Shown here: positions 9,247-17,050 of the stretch, in pieces
How the letters are laid out: every line of letters starts with the position of its first letter
How positions within the stretch are numbered: position 1 is the first letter of the stretch
From: an uncultured Treponema sp.
GTDB taxonomy: Bacteria; Spirochaetota; Spirochaetia; Treponematales; Treponemataceae
Direction: 5' to 3'
DNA: 64,000 nt
Assembly (NCBI GenBank): GCA_900317625.1
Contig: ONHK01000005.1
Span: 62,001-126,000, forward strand
Notes under the pieces: generated by a model
What the model saw: the letters and a program-made list of their open reading frames with translations, nothing else
Told to the model about the DNA's origin: nothing
Database searches by the model: none
Program-made: the position numbers and the translations under genes

Positions 9247-9876
9247 GTGAAAAAGTCAGTTTTTAAGATGATAAAATTTCTCGCGGCATGCCTGCTCTTT
9301 GCCTTTGTGTGCGTTTTTTCTGCAAGCGCGTACATGGTCAAATACAAAGAGGACTGGTACAGACTTTATCACGTTCATTACCAGCAGTATCCGGATGACT
9401 GCATTGAGAATATCTATTGGCTGGAAAAAGCGGCTCAGGCTGATTTTGCAAATCCTCTTTATGCAAATGCAAAAATTGACACAGAAAAGCAGTGGGAAAA
9501 ATACCGGTATCTTTTTCAGATGCATATAAATTTAAAGCTGATTGAACAGCACCTTAGGCTCGGACGGACTTTTGACAAGAAAGTTGCTAAATTTTACGAT
9601 GCGCCGTGGAAAGATGAATATATAAGAAATCTTGAAAAAGCCCTAAGTTTTTATAACGCAGGACTTTATTACTGGCAGGAAGCCCAGCTTTGGGCAGAAA
9701 AGGCAAACACGAAAGACTTTAATTTTCTTTTTCTTACAGACTTGCAGAATTGGGAAGATGAACGCGAACGGATTAAGACCGGCGAGCTTGACTACGGAAA
9801 AATGCTGAAACGGGAAATCGCCCGCGTTGAAAATGTAAAGGCTGACTTTATTGCAATGGATTCCAAAAACTATTAA
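9247..9876 (+). CDS. Exported protein of unknown function
   Basis: I do not recognise this 209-residue protein. It begins with an N-terminal hydrophobic segment (MIKFLAACLLFAFVCVFSASAYM) that is either a signal peptide or a membrane anchor. The rest is mostly helical, rich in aromatic residues (W, Y, F) and charged residues, with a DWYRLYHVHYQQY block near residue 35 and a helix-turn-helix-like series of YIRNLEKALSFYNAGLYYWQEA resembling one or two TPR-like units. The start is GTG at 9247; an ATG at 9268 is the alternative, and neither has a Shine-Dalgarno sequence. aroB follows after 9 nt but appears to have its own promoter. Confidence 0.7.
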   Translation: MKKSVFKMIKFLAACLLFAFVCVFSASAYMVKYKEDWYRLYHVHYQQYPDDCIENIYWLEKAAQADFANPLYANAKIDTEKQWEKYRYLFQMHINLKLIEQHLRLGRTFDKKVAKFYDAPWKDEYIRNLEKALSFYNAGLYYWQEAQLWAEKANTKDFNFLFLTDLQNWEDERERIKTGELDYGKMLKREIARVENVKADFIAMDSKNY

Positions 9877-9879
9877 AAT
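9851..9879 (+). promoter_or_regulatory. Predicted promoter of aroB (leaderless)
   Basis: TTGCAA (9851-9856), a 17-bp spacer and TAAAAT (9874-9879) form a good sigma-70 promoter inside the last codons of the upstream gene. The aroB ATG follows 6 nt after the -10, so the transcript would begin at or within a base or two of the start codon. Confidence 0.5.
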
Positions 9880-9885
9880 AGACTT

Positions 9886-11007
9886 ATGTCTTGTATAACA
9901 GAAAAATTAGATATTAAGTATTCGGCAATAAATCCAGGAACAGCAGTTACAAAAATAACATTCACTTCCGGGGTTCCAGATTTAGTTTCACTTTATGAGC
10001 CAGGAAACGGAAATGGCAAAAGACGCTGTTTTGTTACGGATGCGACTGTCGCAACGCTTCCTGTGATGGAATCATTTATTTCAAAATTTGAAGATGGAAT
10101 TTGCGGCGACGATATTCTTATCATCCTTGGTTCTGGAGAACCGTACAAGACTATGGACAGCGTTCTTGAAATTGTTTCAAACGCGATTGATTCAGGATTT
10201 TCAAGAAAAGATCTTTTTGTTGGAATCGGCGGCGGCGTTATATGCGACATGACAGGTTTTGCGGCTTCCCTTTTTAAGCGCGGAATTGCCTGCCAGTTTG
10301 TGCCGACAACGCTTCTTTCCATGGTTGACGCCTCAATCGGCGGAAAAACTGGATGCGACTTTAAAAATTACAAAAATATGGTCGGAGCATTCTGGCCGGC
10401 GGAAGAAATCCATATCTTTCCGGAATTTGTAAAATATCTTCCAAAAAGCCAGTTTCGTTCCGGGTTGGGTGAAGCTTTAAAAACCGGGCTTCTTTTTGAC
10501 ACCGAACTTTATGATATTTTCAAGAACGATTCAGAAAAACTTTTACAGGGTGACTCTGATACAATCTTTAATGTGATAAAAAAATGCGCAAGCGACAAGG
10601 CAAATGTTGTTGAACAGGATCTTACTGAAAAGAATATCCGTATGTTCTTGAACCTTGGACACACTTTCGGTCATGCGCTGGAAACTGTTGCAGGGCTTGG
10701 AAACATCACGCACGGAGACGCTGTAGCCTGGGGAATAGGAAGAGCAGTTTGTCTTTGCGCGAAACTTGAATATTGCCGGGAATCGTTCAAGGATGAAGTT
10801 CTTGCTGTTCTTGAAAAATTCGGCTGGTGCACGGAAGCTGTTCCTTCTTTCGTTGCAGGAGGCGGATTCAACGAGCGGATTCTGGAAGCAATGCGCAAGG
10901 ACAAAAAAAATACTTCATCAAAAATCCGATGTACGCTTTTAAAAGGTTTGTGCGAACCGTTTACGGAAGAAATAGAAGATTCAGCCATACTTTCAGTTTT
11001 AAAATAA
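9886..11007 (+). CDS. aroB: 3-dehydroquinate synthase
   Basis: AroB is the second shikimate-pathway enzyme and converts DAHP to 3-dehydroquinate using NAD and a divalent metal. The 373-residue protein shows the NAD-binding IGGGVICDMTGFAAS, the active-site block VPTTLLSMVDASIGGKTG, and the metal-binding histidines in LNLGHTFGHALE together with ITHGDAV. Length and motif order are normal for the family. T. pallidum is known to lack this pathway, so the gene points to a less host-dependent treponeme. There is no Shine-Dalgarno sequence before the ATG. Confidence 0.92.
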   Translation: MSCITEKLDIKYSAINPGTAVTKITFTSGVPDLVSLYEPGNGNGKRRCFVTDATVATLPVMESFISKFEDGICGDDILIILGSGEPYKTMDSVLEIVSNAIDSGFSRKDLFVGIGGGVICDMTGFAASLFKRGIACQFVPTTLLSMVDASIGGKTGCDFKNYKNMVGAFWPAEEIHIFPEFVKYLPKSQFRSGLGEALKTGLLFDTELYDIFKNDSEKLLQGDSDTIFNVIKKCASDKANVVEQDLTEKNIRMFLNLGHTFGHALETVAGLGNITHGDAVAWGIGRAVCLCAKLEYCRESFKDEVLAVLEKFGWCTEAVPSFVAGGGFNERILEAMRKDKKNTSSKIRCTLLKGLCEPFTEEIEDSAILSVLK

Positions 11008-11011
11008 AAAA

Positions 11012-12190
11012 ATGACAGAAATTCAAAAAGAACATTATTTTGACTGGGCCGCGACAAGTCCATCTGACAAAGAAATTTTAACCTCAGCTCTGAACGAAAC
11101 CATTGAAAAATGGGGAAATCCGTCTAGTATTCATTCTGCAGGAAAAGAAGCGCGGGAACTTCTTGAAAATGCGAGAAAAACCTGTGCAAATGCGCTTGGT
11201 GTTCCCGCAGAAACTTTATATTTTACTTCTGGCGGAACAGAAAGCGACCACATTGCCCTGCTTTCAGTTTTAAACCGCCAAAACAAAGGTCATGTGCTTT
11301 TCAGTTCAATTGAACATCCGGCAATCCGGGAAATGGCAAATGAAATGAAAAAGTGCGGGGTCAAAACAGAAGAGATTCCGTCTGGAGCTGATGGAATAAT
11401 CCAGCCTGAAACAGTTGTCTCAATGTTAAAACCTGACACAATCCTTGTATGTATAATGGCTGTTAACAATGAAACAGGAGCAATTCAGCCAGTTTACAAA
11501 ATCGCCGATGCAATTTCAAAGGCAACAGAAGGAAAACGAAAACCTAAACTTCATGTTGATTGCGTCCAGGCAGCCGGAAAAATTCCATTCGACTTGAATC
11601 ACAAAGGAATTGACAGTGCGGCGTTCAGCGCACATAAAATTTGCGGTCCGCGCGGAATCGGACTGTTGTATTTAAAAAATGCGGTTGAACCATTTTTGCG
11701 TGGCGGCGGACAGGAAAAAGGAATCCGCTCTGGAACAGAAAATGTTTACGGTGCACTCGCATTCAGCAAATGCCTTGAAAAATATTTTATTTCTGAAAAA
11801 AATAAGAATATGGAAGAGCGTTTTGCCGCCCAGCAAAAATATTGTGCGGACTTTATAAATGGTCTTATGCAACTTGACTGCTGCACAATAATTCCAAAAG
11901 CGCGGGCTGAAAAACCGGAACTTTATTCACCGTGGATTGTCCAGGCCGCGTTCAAAAATATTCCAGGGCAAGTTATGCTCCGCGCGCTTGATGCAGAAGG
12001 ATTTTACATTTCAACAGGAAGTGCCTGTTCCAGCAGAAAAAATAACCGCCCGGTTCTGGAGGCAATGCACATAACCCGCGATGAATCTGAGACTGCGGTA
12101 AGGTTCAGTTTTGGTTCAGAAACCACTGAAAAAGCGATGAAAGAACTTTTGGAAAAAGTAACCGAGATTGCAGGAAAATTCAATTCGTAA
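11012..12190 (+). CDS. Cysteine desulfurase (NifS/IscS-type, PLP-dependent)
   Basis: This 392-residue class V aminotransferase-fold enzyme removes sulfur from cysteine for Fe-S cluster or thiolated tRNA synthesis. It has YFDWAATSPSD at the start, TSGGTESDH for phosphate binding, VNNETGAIQPV, the PLP lysine in FSAHKICGPRGIGLLY and the catalytic cysteine in STGSACSSRKNN. The catalytic loop is followed directly by the RPVLEAM helix, as in NifS-like proteins. It starts 4 nt after aroB with no ribosome binding site, so it is probably translated by coupling. The family symbol (nifS, iscS or sufS) cannot be decided here; no scaffold gene lies nearby. Confidence 0.88.
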   Translation: MTEIQKEHYFDWAATSPSDKEILTSALNETIEKWGNPSSIHSAGKEARELLENARKTCANALGVPAETLYFTSGGTESDHIALLSVLNRQNKGHVLFSSIEHPAIREMANEMKKCGVKTEEIPSGADGIIQPETVVSMLKPDTILVCIMAVNNETGAIQPVYKIADAISKATEGKRKPKLHVDCVQAAGKIPFDLNHKGIDSAAFSAHKICGPRGIGLLYLKNAVEPFLRGGGQEKGIRSGTENVYGALAFSKCLEKYFISEKNKNMEERFAAQQKYCADFINGLMQLDCCTIIPKARAEKPELYSPWIVQAAFKNIPGQVMLRALDAEGFYISTGSACSSRKNNRPVLEAMHITRDESETAVRFSFGSETTEKAMKELLEKVTEIAGKFNS

Positions 12191-12213
12191 AAAGCAAAAC
12201 TACAACAGATATG

Positions 12214-12242
12214 TTGATTATTTTTTATTTCTAAGATATTTT
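12214..12242 (+). promoter_or_regulatory. Predicted promoter of the PUR-domain gene
   Basis: TTGATT (12214-12219), a 17-bp spacer and TATTTT (12237-12242) lie 37 bp before the ATG, which has a strong AAGGAAGG ribosome binding site. The surrounding 88-bp gap is very AT-rich and holds nothing else I can name. Confidence 0.4.
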
Positions 12243-12278
12243 ATATGAATATATCACATTTCTAAGGAAGGCAAAAAT

Positions 12279-12683
12279 ATGGGTGCACGTGGAGAACTTT
12301 ACACAACAGAAGTTTATCTTGACAACCGTTCTTATTTTTTTAACGTAAAGGAAAACCGAACTGGAGACGTATTTCTTCAGATTGTAGAAAGCAAAAGCCG
12401 AGACGGTTCTGATGGAGAGCGACATCAGATTGCAATTTTTGCCGATGATATGCAGAAAGTTCTTCAGGGATTAGACCGCTCATTGAATTACATTGAAAAA
12501 GACAGAAAAAACAGAGCAAAAATCAAGGCTGAAAAGAAAGCTGCAAAAATTGAGAAAACAAAGAAAATCTACAGAATGAAAATTGAAAATGAACGAAATC
12601 CAAACGACGGAATAAAACGCACTGGAAGAGTTCATGTTGTTTCAAAACGTCCAAAAACGGAAGAAACAAAATCTGAAGAATAA
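12279..12683 (+). CDS. PUR-alpha-like nucleic-acid-binding protein (DUF3276/BpuR family)
   Basis: The 134-residue protein matches the bacterial PUR-domain family: GELYTTEVYLDNRSYFFNVKENRTGDVFLQIVE forms the beta-sheet signature and HQIAIFADDM the following strand and helix. The Borrelia homologue BpuR binds DNA and RNA and regulates lipoprotein genes; members usually act as dimers. Residues after about 75 form a lysine-rich tail (AKIKAEKKAAKIEKTKK) that probably adds nonspecific nucleic-acid affinity. It has its own promoter and good ribosome binding site, and ends 16 nt from the convergent rnhB stop. Confidence 0.85.
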   Translation: MGARGELYTTEVYLDNRSYFFNVKENRTGDVFLQIVESKSRDGSDGERHQIAIFADDMQKVLQGLDRSLNYIEKDRKNRAKIKAEKKAAKIEKTKKIYRMKIENERNPNDGIKRTGRVHVVSKRPKTEETKSEE

Positions 12684-12699
12684 TTTTTAAAATCTTATC

Positions 12700-13290
12700 T
12701 TAATATCTGAACGAAAGTCGCTGGATTGGAGAAGGTCCTATTTTATGGCAAATTTCCCGGTGTGCTTTCGTCGGATAACCTTTATGCTTGGCATAACCAT
12801 ATTCAGGATAAAGTTTATCCATCTCATACATTATCCTGTCTCTTCCAACTTTTGCAATTATGCTGGCGGCCATTACACAAGGATAATTCGCATCGGCTTT
12901 TGGCTCGCATCTTATGTGGTCACATTTTATTTTTGGCAAAGAAGTTCCATCTGTTATACAGCTAATCTCGTAATCTAAAATATTGTTGGATTTTGCCCAT
13001 TCAGGAAGTTTTAACGTCATCATTTCAAAAGCAAGTTGCATTGCATACATGCTTGCGTTTAAAATATTTATTTTATCGATTATTTCGTGGCTTACAACAC
13101 CGATTCCCCAGCAGGCTTTTTCTTTTATGACAAGTTCTGCCAAGTCGCGCTTTTTTTCTGAAAGTTTTTTTGAGTCGTTCAATATTTCAACAGGAAAATC
13201 TTGCGGCAGAATAACCGCACCAGCAGTCACTGGACCAGCCAAAGGTCCTCTTCCAGCTTCATCTAAACCGCAAAAAAAATTTATTTTCAT
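12700..13290 (-). CDS. rnhB: Ribonuclease HII
   Basis: RNase HII removes ribonucleotides from DNA and RNA-DNA hybrids. The 196-residue protein has the family signature GLDEAGRGPLAGPVTAGAVIL with catalytic D and E, ITDG for the second aspartate, CEPKADANYPCVMAASIIAKV with the third acidic residue, and the C-terminal YAKHKGYPTKAH block. It is full length. It begins immediately after the stop of the upstream exported protein, so the two are probably cotranscribed. The only gene it faces is the PUR protein, tail to tail. Confidence 0.95.
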   Translation of the reverse strand: MKINFFCGLDEAGRGPLAGPVTAGAVILPQDFPVEILNDSKKLSEKKRDLAELVIKEKACWGIGVVSHEIIDKINILNASMYAMQLAFEMMTLKLPEWAKSNNILDYEISCITDGTSLPKIKCDHIRCEPKADANYPCVMAASIIAKVGRDRIMYEMDKLYPEYGYAKHKGYPTKAHREICHKIGPSPIQRLSFRY

Positions 13291-15393
13291 CTAAAAACCT
13301 GATTCGGAATTGTTTGAATATTCAACAGAATGATTTTTTTTGTCCATATAAACTGCAATGCCATTTCCAGAACGATTTTTCAAATCACCAGAAAAATTAT
13401 TGCCTGAAATTGTTGAATATGTATCAAAAAGTTCTGCAATGCGTCCTAAAGAAGCTGTAACTTTACACTCTGAATCTTTTAGTTCAAAAAGTCCGCCTTG
13501 AGAAGAAAAATTAACCGCCGTATCAGCAACTGCGGCAATCCGGGATTTTTTTACATTCAATTTTGACTGGACTGCAGAAATAACACACGAATAAACAGAA
13601 GCCGTAGTTGTTATTCCAGAATTTTCAATATTTATAACAGAATTGTCAGAATTTATTGCAGTTCCATTTTTTCCGAACAGGCAGTTTAACTCTACATTGC
13701 TGAAAAAAAGAACTCCCCGCTCAACATTGAAAATATTTGCAGTTTCTTTTGTAAAATCCTGCTCAGAAAATGAAACAAGAACATCAGTAAAAGAAAAACT
13801 TGAATTCCGTATATCAAAATTAGTATTTGGTCCAAGAACAAGACGGGCATCCTCCGAACCTTGAACTGAACAGTTTGAATTTACAACAATTCTCTCGTTG
13901 GGCACAGAAACGCTTCCTTTCAGATTTATGCGCAAAAACCGGCTGTTTTTTAGGAAAGGAACGATTTCTGCAAATGACGAATATGGAAAATCTTTTGAAC
14001 CGTTCGCATTATTTTTCGCTTCGTCAGAAGAAATTGTGCCGTCTATGTAATAATTGCAAGTATCAATAATAACTGAATATTCAGTTGTCTTACTTTTGTT
14101 ACCTTCGGAGTCAGCACAATAAGCTAAAATCCGGTATGCAGTTGCACCATCCGCAGAAGAAGAAAGTTTAAACGTTCTTTTTGCAAGCGGTTCAAATTTT
14201 TGGTCTGAAAGTTCAAAAAGCGCGGAATTTGATTCAATTGAATAATCATCGTTCAAGACAACCGGTCCTGAAAAATTTACGAAAATTTTATTGTTTTCAG
14301 GTGATTCAATCGTAAGCAAAGCATTTTGCCGTATAAAATTCCCAGGAACAGATGAAGAAATAACTGGCTGAGCCGGCATTTTTTTGTTTATAGCAAAAGG
14401 AATTTCAAATTTTCCCTGGAAAACCGAGTCAAAATAAATTCCGGCTTCTAAAGTTCCTTTAAAATTATCGCCTTTAAAAGTGTCAATTGTAATCTGGTCA
14501 AAAAGTTCAGAAGAATTTCCATCTGAATCAAGAATTCCGAACTTATAGCCGTCCTGACCTTCAAAAGAAACAGAAACTGCCCCGCCCTCCAGTCTTTCTG
14601 TGCGCAACATTGGTTTTGGAGGAAGAACATAAAATTTCACAATATTTTCATCGGAATATGCGACATCCTGCCAAGAAATCATGTGGTTTTGGCTTCTGTC
14701 CAACTGGACATTTTCTTTTGGAAGATACCACCAGCTGTCATCAATTTTATAGATTTTTTTCCGATCCTTAAAATTTATGTTTGACCAGTCAGAGATTTCA
14801 AAAGGAACATCTTTTCTTGTATAAAGTCCAGTCGCAACAGGATGAACATTTATCACAAAACGCCATTTTGATTTTCCGTCTGTAACTGTGCAAGGCAACA
14901 ATCGTGGAACAACAGAATTTTTGCTTACAGAAAGTTCTGTTCCAGGCTCAAATTCGTAATCCTCTGTTCCAAAAGAAAATTCTAATGAAGCAGGAATGGA
15001 AAAAACATCTCCGCAATTGTAATCAATCATGCCGCTAAGATTTATGGATTCAACAAATTTACAGGCATCCTGTTCTTCTGGAAGCGAAGCTGGAGAAACT
15101 TTGTAGTCAATTTTTTCCAGCTGCTTGCCGCCGTTTTTGTCAATTATCGCAACAGCAACAGAAACATCTCCGTCCAAATCAATAAGAACCGGCCCATCAT
15201 AGGCTATGCCAGAAGTTTCTGGATCTTCACCGCTGAACGAATAATAAACGCTGCTGGAAGATGGCGAATCAACAACAAGAACCTGCTTGTTCGCCCAAGT
15301 TCCCTGAACAGGATTTAAAACCTGCGCATTTGCGTAAAAAAGAGATTCCAAAAAGAAACAGACGATTGTAAAAAGCCGAAATGTTTTTTTCAT
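13291..15393 (-). CDS. Large exported protein with bacterial Ig-like/chitobiase-C-type and beta-helix regions
   Basis: I do not recognise a specific function. The 700-residue product starts with a signal peptide (MKKTFRLFTIVCFFLESLFYANA-Q). Residues 25-100 resemble the chitobiase C-terminal (CHB_HEX_C) fold, with VYYSFSGEDPETSGIAYDGPV typical of that domain. The middle holds further beta-sandwich-like segments. The last ~220 residues, starting at DGTISSDEAKNNANGSKDFPYSSFAEI, look like a right-handed parallel beta-helix of the DUF1565/pectate-lyase type, with repeated asparagine-rich turns. It is likely periplasmic or surface-exposed. No lipobox is evident. It is followed directly by rnhB. Confidence 0.7.
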   Translation of the reverse strand: MKKTFRLFTIVCFFLESLFYANAQVLNPVQGTWANKQVLVVDSPSSSSVYYSFSGEDPETSGIAYDGPVLIDLDGDVSVAVAIIDKNGGKQLEKIDYKVSPASLPEEQDACKFVESINLSGMIDYNCGDVFSIPASLEFSFGTEDYEFEPGTELSVSKNSVVPRLLPCTVTDGKSKWRFVINVHPVATGLYTRKDVPFEISDWSNINFKDRKKIYKIDDSWWYLPKENVQLDRSQNHMISWQDVAYSDENIVKFYVLPPKPMLRTERLEGGAVSVSFEGQDGYKFGILDSDGNSSELFDQITIDTFKGDNFKGTLEAGIYFDSVFQGKFEIPFAINKKMPAQPVISSSVPGNFIRQNALLTIESPENNKIFVNFSGPVVLNDDYSIESNSALFELSDQKFEPLAKRTFKLSSSADGATAYRILAYCADSEGNKSKTTEYSVIIDTCNYYIDGTISSDEAKNNANGSKDFPYSSFAEIVPFLKNSRFLRINLKGSVSVPNERIVVNSNCSVQGSEDARLVLGPNTNFDIRNSSFSFTDVLVSFSEQDFTKETANIFNVERGVLFFSNVELNCLFGKNGTAINSDNSVINIENSGITTTASVYSCVISAVQSKLNVKKSRIAAVADTAVNFSSQGGLFELKDSECKVTASLGRIAELFDTYSTISGNNFSGDLKNRSGNGIAVYMDKKNHSVEYSNNSESGF

Positions 15394-15399
15394 TTTTTA

Positions 15400-16014
15400 T
15401 TATTTTTCACCAAATAAAGGGTCAAGAACTTTTTTCAGTTCAGGATCCTGCTTGTAGTAATTTTCCTCAAGCTCTTTTGTTGAAAGACCAACAAGCTCAT
15501 GACTCATATAATGAATCCAGCGGTCGTCTTCCGGCGTATTTATAACAAATTTTCTGCACCAGTAGTCAGGTTTTACAGGTGGCTGCTCCTTGTATTTAAA
15601 TTCCTTGTAGTCATGCACAACAACCTTGATATTTTCGCGTGGAACTCCATAATCATACAAAATATTAACAAGAGCATCGATTGTATTTCCTGAATCATAA
15701 ATATCATCAATCAACATAATCTGGTCGCCAGGACGAAGATTTTTTGGCGGATAAGTCCATCCGTCAACATAAACACGTGGAGTGCTTTTTCTTATATCTG
15801 AATATGAGCGTGCCACAACTGCCGCATACAGAACAGGATGCTTGTCTTTTCGCACAATTTTATAATATTCGCTTATAACATTTGACATATAAGCGCCACC
15901 ACGAAGAGAACAATATATTACATCCGGAACAAAATGATCCTCATTGTAAATTTTGTATGCAAGTTTTAATGCATCGTTTCTAACTGTATCATAATTTAAA
16001 AATTCTTTTATCAT
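15400..16014 (-). CDS. Purine phosphoribosyltransferase-like protein
   Basis: The 204-residue protein is a type I phosphoribosyltransferase. The PRPP loop is IMLIDDIYDSGNTIDAL with two acidic residues and the phosphate-binding DSGNT turn; VIYCSLRGGAYMSN is the pyrophosphate loop. The closest known relatives in form are hypoxanthine or xanthine phosphoribosyltransferases used in purine salvage; the base specificity is not visible. The C-terminal extension (residues 150-204) is longer than in the smallest members. A consensus promoter sits so close to the ATG that the mRNA is predicted to be leaderless. Confidence 0.82.
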   Translation of the reverse strand: MIKEFLNYDTVRNDALKLAYKIYNEDHFVPDVIYCSLRGGAYMSNVISEYYKIVRKDKHPVLYAAVVARSYSDIRKSTPRVYVDGWTYPPKNLRPGDQIMLIDDIYDSGNTIDALVNILYDYGVPRENIKVVVHDYKEFKYKEQPPVKPDYWCRKFVINTPEDDRWIHYMSHELVGLSTKELEENYYKQDPELKKVLDPLFGEK

Positions 16015-16021
16015 AGTTTTA

Positions 16022-16050
16022 ATTATAAATCAAAACTTTGTGATTGACAA
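16022..16050 (-). promoter_or_regulatory. Strong sigma-70 promoter of the phosphoribosyltransferase gene (leaderless)
   Basis: On the minus strand TTGTCA (16050-16045), a 17-bp spacer and a perfect TATAAT (16027-16022) precede the ATG at 16014 by only 7 nt. No Shine-Dalgarno sequence is present. Confidence 0.6.
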
Positions 16051-16084
16051 TTGAATGAAAATCAGTTGCAACGAATAAAATTTA

Positions 16085-17050
16085 TTACAGCTCAAAATTA
16101 CCTTTTACCGGAAAAAAATTGAATTTTGTTCCGCAGATTGCCTGAGCGCAAATCCGCCTGTTCACGCCAAAATTATTTTTTTCAACGATTCTAGAGGCTT
16201 CCCGTGGCTTTTTTGTCGCGCGCTGAACAGAATATTCCAGTTCTGACAAAAAGGACTTAAATTCGGCTGGAGAATCTTCTATCAAACTGGAACGGACAAC
16301 AAGAACTGAACGTGGGAAAATTTTTCCGTAACCAAAAACTCTTTCGCACTGCTCCTGAAAATCGATTGCTACTTTTGCATTTTTTGAACGGTTAAAAATA
16401 TCTGAAACCGCAGGCTCAGAAACAAGGACATAATCAGCTTTTTTCTGTACAAATTCCGAGACAAGTGCCATCTGGCTTTTTTTTACAACAATTTCAACAC
16501 CGGCAGAACCTTCCTCAACAGGAATTGAATTTTTTTCCAGAAGATTAAGCAAAAGTTTTTCCGCAGAACCTTCCCCGGCAACATAAATTTTGTTTCCAAT
16601 CAAATCTGAAAACTGGATTTTTCCTTTTCTTCTTGTGATGATTTTAAAATCAATGTCGCTTACAACCGCAGATATGCGAATCTGGCCATTTGATTCAGAG
16701 GAGAGTTTTTTTGCGGAGTCAGAAGAAATAATCGTTGCGTCAATAAAACCTTGCTTCATTTTTGAAAAAAGTTCAAAAGGCGTTTCAAAAAACTGAAAAG
16801 AATATTTTTGTCCAGAAGAATCCTTACTTTTATTTTCCTTGACAGTCGGATTTTCTTCTGCGGAAGAAATTTCGTGTTCCTCAATATTTTCACTTTCAGA
16901 TTCGGACTGATTTTTTAAGTTATCGGAATACATAAAAGCGAACGGAATTGAATCCATGCCTTTTACGATTCCGATTCGTATTTCTGCAAAAAGATTTTCT
17001 GCAAAAAAAGCTGAAAAAATAATCAGGATGCAAAAAAATTTGTTTTTCAT
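16085..17050 (-). CDS. Periplasmic substrate-binding-like protein (NMT1/SsuA-type fold)
   Basis: The 321-residue protein has a signal peptide (MKNKFFCILIIFSAFFAENLFA-E) and the layout of a type II periplasmic binding protein: IRIGIVKGMDSIPFAF at the start, a strand and helix with FQFFETPFELFSKMKQGFIDATIIS, then KIQFSDLIGNKIYVAGEGSAEKLLL and ADYVLVSEPAVSDIF, as in proteins that bind nitrate, taurine or thiamine precursors. An acidic, serine-rich insert (about residues 48-80) is unusual for the family. Its start overlaps the clpC stop by 4 nt (ATGA), so it is translationally coupled. No ABC permease or ATPase for it is adjacent. The ligand is unknown. Confidence 0.7.
   Translation of the reverse strand: MKNKFFCILIIFSAFFAENLFAEIRIGIVKGMDSIPFAFMYSDNLKNQSESESENIEEHEISSAEENPTVKENKSKDSSGQKYSFQFFETPFELFSKMKQGFIDATIISSDSAKKLSSESNGQIRISAVVSDIDFKIITRRKGKIQFSDLIGNKIYVAGEGSAEKLLLNLLEKNSIPVEEGSAGVEIVVKKSQMALVSEFVQKKADYVLVSEPAVSDIFNRSKNAKVAIDFQEQCERVFGYGKIFPRSVLVVRSSLIEDSPAEFKSFLSELEYSVQRATKKPREASRIVEKNNFGVNRRICAQAICGTKFNFFPVKGNFEL

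Noticed and set aside
11000..11012. Leaderless promoter for the cysteine desulfurase
   Set aside because: TAAAAT lies 6 nt before the ATG, but it is formed by the end of aroB and no acceptable -35 is found at 16-18 bp.
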